The position numbers were made by a program, and so were the translations under genes. The notes beneath the pieces are model-generated. The model ran no database searches, was not told the origin of the DNA, and was given only the letters and a program-made list of their open reading frames with translations. Shown here piece after piece: positions 58,102-64,000 of a DNA stretch of 64,000 bases. Location of the stretch: the NCBI GenBank assembly GCA_022225965.2, contig JAKJXP020000057.1:1-64000 (forward strand), written 5' to 3'. The stretch comes from Diatrype stigma (taxonomy: Eukaryota > Ascomycota > Sordariomycetes > Xylariales > Diatrypaceae). Position 1 is the stretch's first letter, and the number at the start of each line of letters is the position of its first letter.

Positions 58102-59913
58102 ATGACCTTCCAACAATCCGTCGCTTATCCGGAGGCGATGCAATTCCAAACATACACGGACGGCACAGCTATGGAGTCGGCTGGTAATAACTTAATCGAT
58201 CCTGACCTCAAGATCTCTATGTCTCCTACACATGTCGGAGACTCCTGTGACCCTCCACAGATGCGGCGTTTCCTCGCGGATAGCTGTAATCCTGTGTGCA
58301 TGGGATACCAGCAGCTTGACTCCAAGTTCCCGGGATCGCTAGGTTCAACACATAATGGAGTAGCTCCTATCTCCCCCGACTCACCTCCCCTCACTCACCC
58401 ATCATCGACATGTAGTGGCGCTTTGAGTCCAGCCATGGAAAGCGACTACTACCATGGCAGATCGCCTCCGACCCCGACAGACTCACAGATATGGCCAACG
58501 TTCCCTAACCATTACGATAACTGGGACTCGCACAGCCAGTTCTACCCCCAGTGTACTAGTCTGGCTCCTGACTGTGTGAAACTTGGCGACCTGTATCCTT
58601 ACCAAGATTCATACGAAGATAACCTCGTGAGATCTCTCAGCATGTCAAGTGACGATTGCGATGATTTCAGCTCCAATGGAGAGCAATGGAGTCCATCCGA
58701 GCTGAGCCAAATGTCTCAGCAAATGAGTCCAGTCGCCCACCTTCCCGAGGTGAAGGAAGAGATACATATCCCGGAACCCAACTTCACTCCTGTCTACCCG
58801 GCTATTGAAACAGATGATGAAGCTCACTCCGCCGATGAGGTAGAGCACACTCGCGTGAAGGTCGAAGACGAGGACGAGGAATACCAACCCCGGTCAAAAC
58901 CCAAGCGAGCCAATGCGCACGCAAGTCGGGCTGGTAAGGCGCAAAAGCGAACAAGCAGCAGCGCGCACACACTACACGCCACAAAGCGCGTCAAGACCGA
59001 ATCAAACGACAGTAACACCATTAGCAACATCGCGACCGTCAAGGCTTCCTTGAAAGGCGCGAAGAGGAACTTCCCTTGCAAGGAATGCCGAGACATCGTC
59101 TTCAAAGATGAGAACGGCCTACAGAAGCACATCAAAACCCAGCATACCCGGCCGTTCATCTGCGTCTTCGATTTCGCCGGCTGCACGTCCACGTTTGCCA
59201 GCAAGAACGAGTGGAAGCGACATTGCGCTTCTCAGCATCTACTCCTGAACTACTGGCTTTGCCAACAAGAGCTTTGCGCGAAGGTGACCAATTCCTATCC
59301 TCATATATCGAGCAACAAGCAGAACGACGGTTCCTGGCAAGCCCAGTGCGGCGGCTCTACCACCTCATGCAATGGGGGCGATGGGGATGTCGTCCCAACT
59401 CTTCCCAACGGCGCCATCTTCAACCGCAAGGACTTATACACGCAACACCTCCGCCGCATGCACGTGCCTCCGAATGTCAAGAAGCAGGTCAAGCAGAAGA
59501 AGACCGTGCCCGAGTGGGAAGACAACGTTCGTGCGTACCAAGAGGGCGCCCACCGCACGCGCTGCCACCTGCCGAGCCGCATGGACTGCCCCGCCCCCGG
59601 GTGCCGGGTCGTATTCGAGGGGCCGAACGCCTGGGACGAGCGCATGGAGCACGTGGCGAAGCACCTGGACAAAGCGGGTGGGCTCGGTGACTCTGCTGTA
59701 GAGTCCCCCTTCTCTATCGGGGGCGAGAATCACGAAGACACAACCCTCATCGCCTGGGCGACGCGGCCCGAGGTCGACATCATCCGGAAGGACGATAAGG
59801 GGAAGTGGGTCCTGCACAACCCGCTGCGGCCGACGGGCCACCCGAGGAAGGGCGTGGCGACAGCGGCGGGCGATGAGGACGAGGACGCCGAGGGTGAGGA
59901 GTTCGACGAGTAA
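58102..59913 (+). CDS. C2H2 zinc-finger transcription factor, single exon (603 aa)
   Basis: An uninterrupted frame of 603 codons, starting MTFQQSVAYPEAM after a CCGCAAACATG context. Residues 1-250 are Ser/Pro/Asp-rich and acidic, as in an activation region. Residues about 260-310 are strongly basic (RSKPKRANAHASR, ATKRVK), a likely nuclear signal. Fingers follow: CKECRD...HIKTQH at about 326-348; CVFDFAGC...KRHCASQH at about 354-379; a degenerate unit with CQQELC...FNRKDLYTQHLRRMH at about 388-455; and CPAPGC...RMEHVAKH at about 497-522. The C-terminus is acidic (DEDEDAEGEEFDE). It is probably a DNA-binding regulator conserved in ascomycetes; I cannot attach a studied name. It stands alone behind 9 kb of spacer. 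Confidence 0.88.
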   Translation: MTFQQSVAYPEAMQFQTYTDGTAMESAGNNLIDPDLKISMSPTHVGDSCDPPQMRRFLADSCNPVCMGYQQLDSKFPGSLGSTHNGVAPISPDSPPLTHPSSTCSGALSPAMESDYYHGRSPPTPTDSQIWPTFPNHYDNWDSHSQFYPQCTSLAPDCVKLGDLYPYQDSYEDNLVRSLSMSSDDCDDFSSNGEQWSPSELSQMSQQMSPVAHLPEVKEEIHIPEPNFTPVYPAIETDDEAHSADEVEHTRVKVEDEDEEYQPRSKPKRANAHASRAGKAQKRTSSSAHTLHATKRVKTESNDSNTISNIATVKASLKGAKRNFPCKECRDIVFKDENGLQKHIKTQHTRPFICVFDFAGCTSTFASKNEWKRHCASQHLLLNYWLCQQELCAKVTNSYPHISSNKQNDGSWQAQCGGSTTSCNGGDGDVVPTLPNGAIFNRKDLYTQHLRRMHVPPNVKKQVKQKKTVPEWEDNVRAYQEGAHRTRCHLPSRMDCPAPGCRVVFEGPNAWDERMEHVAKHLDKAGGLGDSAVESPFSIGGENHEDTTLIAWATRPEVDIIRKDDKGKWVLHNPLRPTGHPRKGVATAAGDEDEDAEGEEFDE

Positions 59914-60770
59914 GGGATCAGGAGGGCATCTCTACTTTACCAACCTACCTATTCTTTTGCCCACGCACGTTCTATTTCCTAATGAGACGCGAAAAAGAAA
60001 AACGCTCGGCTTTCCTTGCTACCTATGCTATTCTCCTTCCCGTAGCTACGAGGACGAGGGAGCAGCCCCCTGTACGAGTTTGTAATATGTACCTGACCTG
60101 TATTTACTTGGCTATGCTATAACTATCTGTTGGCCCGGGGATGGGAAGGGATGAGATGGTGAAGTCACGAACAGACGGAGGGATATTTTACACAGTTCCT
60201 TAAGCGGTATTATCTTACGAGGGCGACGATTTGAACGATTTGAGTTACATACGCACGCAGGAGCAGCAGCAATACCAGCAGAAACATACCCGTCAGTTTT
60301 AGATTTAATTGTCTTGAGCGCAATACTAGACAAAGTTACTTCTACATTACACTTCGCACACTGCTCAGCTACGTAGTACCTGGTTGTCCCTGTCATCTTT
60401 CTCTAGCGGAGGAAATGGCATCACTAGTTAGAGATTTACCGGTCGAACGATCGCGATATTCTAGAATTAGAAACGATTATCCTGCATATGCCGGTCTGAC
60501 GCTCAGCGATCGACCCTGCATAGCGGACGGTAGGTATTATTTGGGGTATCTCTTCTTCTTTCTTTTTTGCTCACCCCGTCTTTCTCGTAACCAGGCGGTT
60601 CCCTGCTCCAATATAGATACTATATTGCTCAGCAGTCATTGCGCCACAGCTCCAAACTACCACCACCACCATCACATGCATGCGGTGTTGCATTCTTTGT
60701 GCCACGACCGAACGTGCTGCCCTCCAGGCTTCTTTCTATCTGCAGTGCCTCGCCCCGCGTACCCCCATCC

Positions 60771-60797
60771 CCTGCCCTGCCCTGCCCTGCCCTGCCC
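60771..60797. repeat. 5-bp tandem repeat CCTGC, 5 copies
   Basis: CCCTG/CCTGC units run without interruption. The locus sits in pyrimidine-rich spacer DNA. Confidence 0.85.
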
Positions 60798-61301
60798 GCC
60801 ACCACTACCACCCCAGCCATACACAGCGTCCGATGGCTACACAGCTCGCGGGTTGCCCAGGCCCGCCTTACTGCGCTGGCTTGATGCCCTTTTGTGAGGT
60901 GAAATGGCGGAGCGCTATGTCGAGCGCACGCTCAAATTATGACCCAATCACGGATCTTGGTGCACTACCTACTATCCAACCATAACCAGGAGCCCCCTCC
61001 CCCCGTGCCCCCAATCCCCTCCTCCCCCAAAATGGGCGTCGATGGGACGCTGCAACCCCGCCATTCCCAGTTTTTTTCCCGCTGCGGTTTCTTTCCCTTC
61101 TCGTCTTCAGTTGCCAGGCATGTTGCACGTTTTCACCCCCTAGTCCAGTTCGTCTCTTTTCCTCCTCTACAGATCCGTTTCCGGAAGTTGCCCGCTCACC
61201 TCATTTCTATATTTGAACACCCGGTGATGGTACACTGACGTAGCCTGTGATATCCCATTCCCTTCCCTTCCCTTGCCCGTCTTACGTTACAATCGCTGAT
61301 C

Positions 61302-61345
61302 TACCTAGTTAAGCTACCTAGCTAGGTATCTAGCTACCAGCTGCT
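61302..61345. repeat. Cluster of overlapping CTAGGTA / TACCTAG palindromic words
   Basis: CTACCTAGTTAAGCTACCTAGCTAGGTATCTAGCTACC packs several reverse-complementary heptamers into about 40 bases and could fold on itself. It is the densest example of a word family seen in spacers throughout the window. Confidence 0.75.
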
Positions 61346-61681
61346 AGGGGTACGGGCACTCGAGTTCTACATAGTAGGCTGTTGTTGCTGTTGTATTGAA
61401 GTACGATACCGGGTTGGGGGCTATTCTCGTCTGTCTGTCTGAGGGGGCCGAGACAAGACAAGGGGTGGGGGGGGCTTACATACGTACTTACTACTACTCT
61501 TACTCCTACTACTACTCCACCTCTACTACGCGACCCCCATACTTCCGCTCACGTACCCGCCTTCACGGATACAGTTCCGAGGTCTCAGCAGCAAGCAATA
61601 GCCAGCACTAGAACAGCCCCGTAATCAAGTGTGCCCCCAAAACCCTTACATTACATAGAGACATCAGCCTGTGGGGACTAG

Positions 61682-63900
61682 ATGGCTGATCCCGGCCCCG
61701 TTCCCATGGGACAAGGCTCGTTGGAATCATCACCCGTAGCTGCTGCTGCTGCTGATGTCGCTGCTGAAGAAAAAGAGTGGGATGAGGACACCCGGCAGGT
61801 TCATCCACGTGCTGTTGCCCAAGACCAGACCGGTGAGGCTACTACCACCACCACTGCTACACCTAGCCTAGTAAGCGGCAATAGCAGCGCCGAGATTAGG
61901 CAGTTAGACCCGGGCCCGGAAGGAGAAGGACACAAACAAGAACAGTGTGCAAGAACCCTGACGTTATTGTCGGTCCAGGGGGCTGGATCGACCGGCTATG
62001 ACAATACCGACAATGCAAGGTCTACTTTCGGATCGCTGCATGACGGGCCTGGCTCTAATAGCGATAGTGACTGCTGCCGCTCTAGCCACAAGGGAAAAGC
62101 CGCCGCCGCCTCCGCCGCCCACGCCGCGGTGACTGAGACCTCGCCGCTGACGCTGCTGTCCCCAGGCGGCGCGGTGGCTGCGGTGGACCACCGCCAACAG
62201 ATGCAAGATACCACAGCAGCAGCACCAGCAGCAAAGGTAACAACAGTAGAAACAACGAGAACAACAACGTCACACATCAAGCAACCCGACGCTGCTGCTG
62301 TCGAGCCTCATCCTCCCCTTCTTTCTTTCTCTGGTAGTAACAACTGCCAAGAACAAGACCAACAGCAGCAACGGGAACAGAAACAGAAGCAGCTGCTAGA
62401 GGCACATCATCAACACGAAGGACAGACCCCTGAAGTGCAATCATCTCCATCATTAACAACAACAACCACCCCTGAAATAAGCACCTCGTCACCGCCACCG
62501 CCGTCGCAGCCGCCACCACACCCAGCGGTGGCCCCGCCTCCTCCTTTTTTCCAATCGCTCCAGGTCGGCGACCCGGGCTGGGAGAGATCGGCCGACCGCC
62601 CTCCGAAAAAGCTGCCGATCCGGTTCAAGGACGCGTACGGCAAGCACTATGTCTTTCCCTGGGAGAGGGCGAGAACGTGGGATGTATGTAAGAAGTGCTT
62701 TCCTCGCTACTTACACACACAAGACAAGAAAACAGAATATATATTGTTTTTCTTTTTTCTTCCCTCCCTCCCAGACAGGGTTTAGATGATCACGTATTGT
62801 AGGAGTTGGTGTGTTTGTGTGCTTGATGGTCCATCACCGCAGTGATCAGAGTAGCATAAGCAGTCTATCTGCTATGCTCATTTCCGAAAGGGTAGTCCAA
62901 GAGGTGGGGGAGGGGATTTCGCTGTCGTGGGCCTTGAAAAGTAGCATCGCGTGTGTTATGCGTACCTTGTTCTCTTATTGTACTAACTGACGAACAACAT
63001 CCAGGGGATGAAAGGATTCATCGATAGCTGCTTCTCGCACGTGGATGTTAACCGGCCCCGCGTCATCGCCGGCCAGTATGACCTTCTGACGTCCGGTCCG
63101 TTCTCGACGGGCCTCGAAGGGCTCCATGCAGGAGCAATAGGGGGAGGAGCAGTCCCGACATCATCCACAACAACGGCAGCATTCCCACCATCTCCTGCGG
63201 CTGCCCCTCCTACCCCCGCAGCACCTAGTCTGCCCTCCACTCCCGGAACCCCGGACCCAGAGTTCACCATCTTGCCAGGAGTTTGGGAGGATATGATCGA
63301 GCCCGGGCGTAAGTTGCTTATCTAACTCACTGGACCCACTTCAGTACCCCTATCTCATCCTACAACCCCCTGTCTGATCCTTGCCTTTCGTTCCCCCTTT
63401 CTCTTCCTCTCCGTTTCGTTTCATTTCGTACCCCCCCCCCCCATCCATATCTTATATTACCCAATTATAACAGGAGGGAAAAATAAAATACATCAAGACC
63501 ATACAACTGACTTCAAACGATACTACCTATCAAAAAAACCACGGCAGTGACCATCACGCAACGCATGTGGTCTCCAGCCCCGTCCCAGAGCCAAGCCCAA
63601 CAGCAACCCCAGCTTACCGTGAATAACGGTCAGGCATGGGGACGAGGACGGGGCAGAGGTGGTGCTGGTGCCGGTGCTGGTCGCGGGGGAGTCGTGCCAA
63701 TGGGACGGGGGTACGGCCGTGGACAGGGACAGGGACAGGTAGCCCCGCCTATGCACCCGCATCCGCATCCACATCCATTTCCGGTGGCTATAGGCCATGC
63801 GCCGGCGCCGCCTCTGCCACCGCCGGGGCGTGTTGTTTTCATCAGAGGCGGCAGGCCTGGCCGACGATTGAAGTCACGGAAGCGGCCGGAGAGGCCGTGA
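61682..63900 (+). CDS. Fungal ubiquitin-like-domain (ULD_2-type) protein with low-complexity arms (552 aa)
   Basis: Exons 61682-62683, 63005-63308 and 63548-63900 join in phases 0 and 1; 552 residues. The first 300 residues are low-complexity (Ala/Thr/Ser/Gln/Pro). The folded part starts at about 311 with LPIRFKDAYGKHYVFPWERA, continues across intron 1 with GMKGFIDSCFSHVDV and GQYDLLTSG, then is interrupted by about 50 Ala/Pro/Ser/Thr residues before EFTILPGVWEDMIEPG and, across intron 2, LTITQRMW. Those blocks are the usual order of the fungal ubiquitin-like domain found beside STAND and other signalling proteins. The C-terminal 110 residues hold Arg/Gly-rich GRGRGRGGAGAGAGRGG and a His-Pro run, suggesting RNA or protein contacts. 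Role unknown. Confidence 0.85.
63431..63442. repeat. Poly-C tract in intron 2 of the ubiquitin-like-domain gene
   Basis: Twelve consecutive C lie inside the 239-base intron. It follows a long pyrimidine-rich stretch and may be length-variable. Confidence 0.85.
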
Positions 63901-64000
63901 CCACGTGGCCGTGACGTAACGTGGCGGGAGTAATATCAGGTCAGATATGAAGTAATATGAGGTGAACCCGGTAAGATGTGACAGGGTGAGTGAGTGGGGG
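63901..64000. other. 3' flank of the ubiquitin-like-domain gene
   Basis: The last 100 bases contain ATCAGGTCAGATATGAAGTA-type short repeats (GTAATAT... / AGTAATAT...) and no coding signal. The window ends here. Confidence 0.5.

Larger units (their letters stand above)
59914..61681. other. Spacer between the C2H2 gene and the ubiquitin-like-domain gene
   Basis: About 1.8 kb, no supported gene. Pyrimidine-rich with simple repeats: CCTGC units at 60771-60797, TTCCC units near 61260-61275, a TAGCTACCTAG-type palindromic cluster at 61300-61345, and TACTAC/CTCCTAC trinucleotides at 61485-61520. The frame at 60415-60897 is low-complexity Pro/Cys/His and likely not a gene. Confidence 0.55.

Noticed and set aside
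60415..60897. 160-codon plus-strand frame
   Set aside because: Pro/Cys/His-rich low complexity produced by CCTGC and CCACCA repeats, with no recognisable domain.

Overview
This window is nuclear DNA of a filamentous ascomycete, probably a Sordariomycete. The genes have short introns with GTRNGT donors, CTAAC/CTGAC branch sites and NAG acceptors. The families also fit: a GPI-anchored GH16 glucanase, DUF6594, a PNP-NACHT-ankyrin STAND protein, a Yap-like bZIP and fungal C2H2 factors. No rRNA, tRNA, CRISPR or complete transposon was recognised.

Layout. 0-9 kb is a gene-dense block, all on the minus strand: a small cytochrome b5-like protein, the mitochondrial protease OMA1, a Ser/Thr-rich GPI-anchored GH16 glucanase and a MYND-finger protein. 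9-24.5 kb looks accessory. It holds a coding-poor stretch, two divergent decayed genes (one a GH55-like secreted glycosidase with a long Ser/Thr/Pro tail), an intact DUF6594 membrane protein, a long imperfect inverted repeat, and a very large NLR-type immune receptor gene with a roughly 1000-residue C-terminal extension. At 26.4-27.1 kb is a small bZIP factor, followed by about 10 kb without a convincing gene. At 37-40.3 kb a divergent pair encodes an MGR3-like subunit of the mitochondrial i-AAA protease complex and a soluble MAPR-type b5-fold protein. A small Cys/His-rich protein lies at 42 kb. A five-exon C2H2 factor sits at 46-49 kb. After 9 kb of spacer come a single-exon C2H2 factor (58-60 kb) and a three-exon protein with a split ubiquitin-like domain (61.7-63.9 kb).

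Gene structures were built by reading splice sites and checking that phases join. Eleven intact gene models close without a frame break and two more are intronless or single-exon. One splice donor (MGR3-like) remains ambiguous.

The most interesting points are: the NLR with near-identical 99-bp ankyrin units, a hidden in-frame intron and a large unnamed C-terminal region; a C2H2 gene whose two zinc-finger blocks are split by introns at the same place and phase; large spacers that lie mainly upstream of transcription-factor genes; and a short TAGGTA/TACCTA vocabulary that recurs in the spacers.
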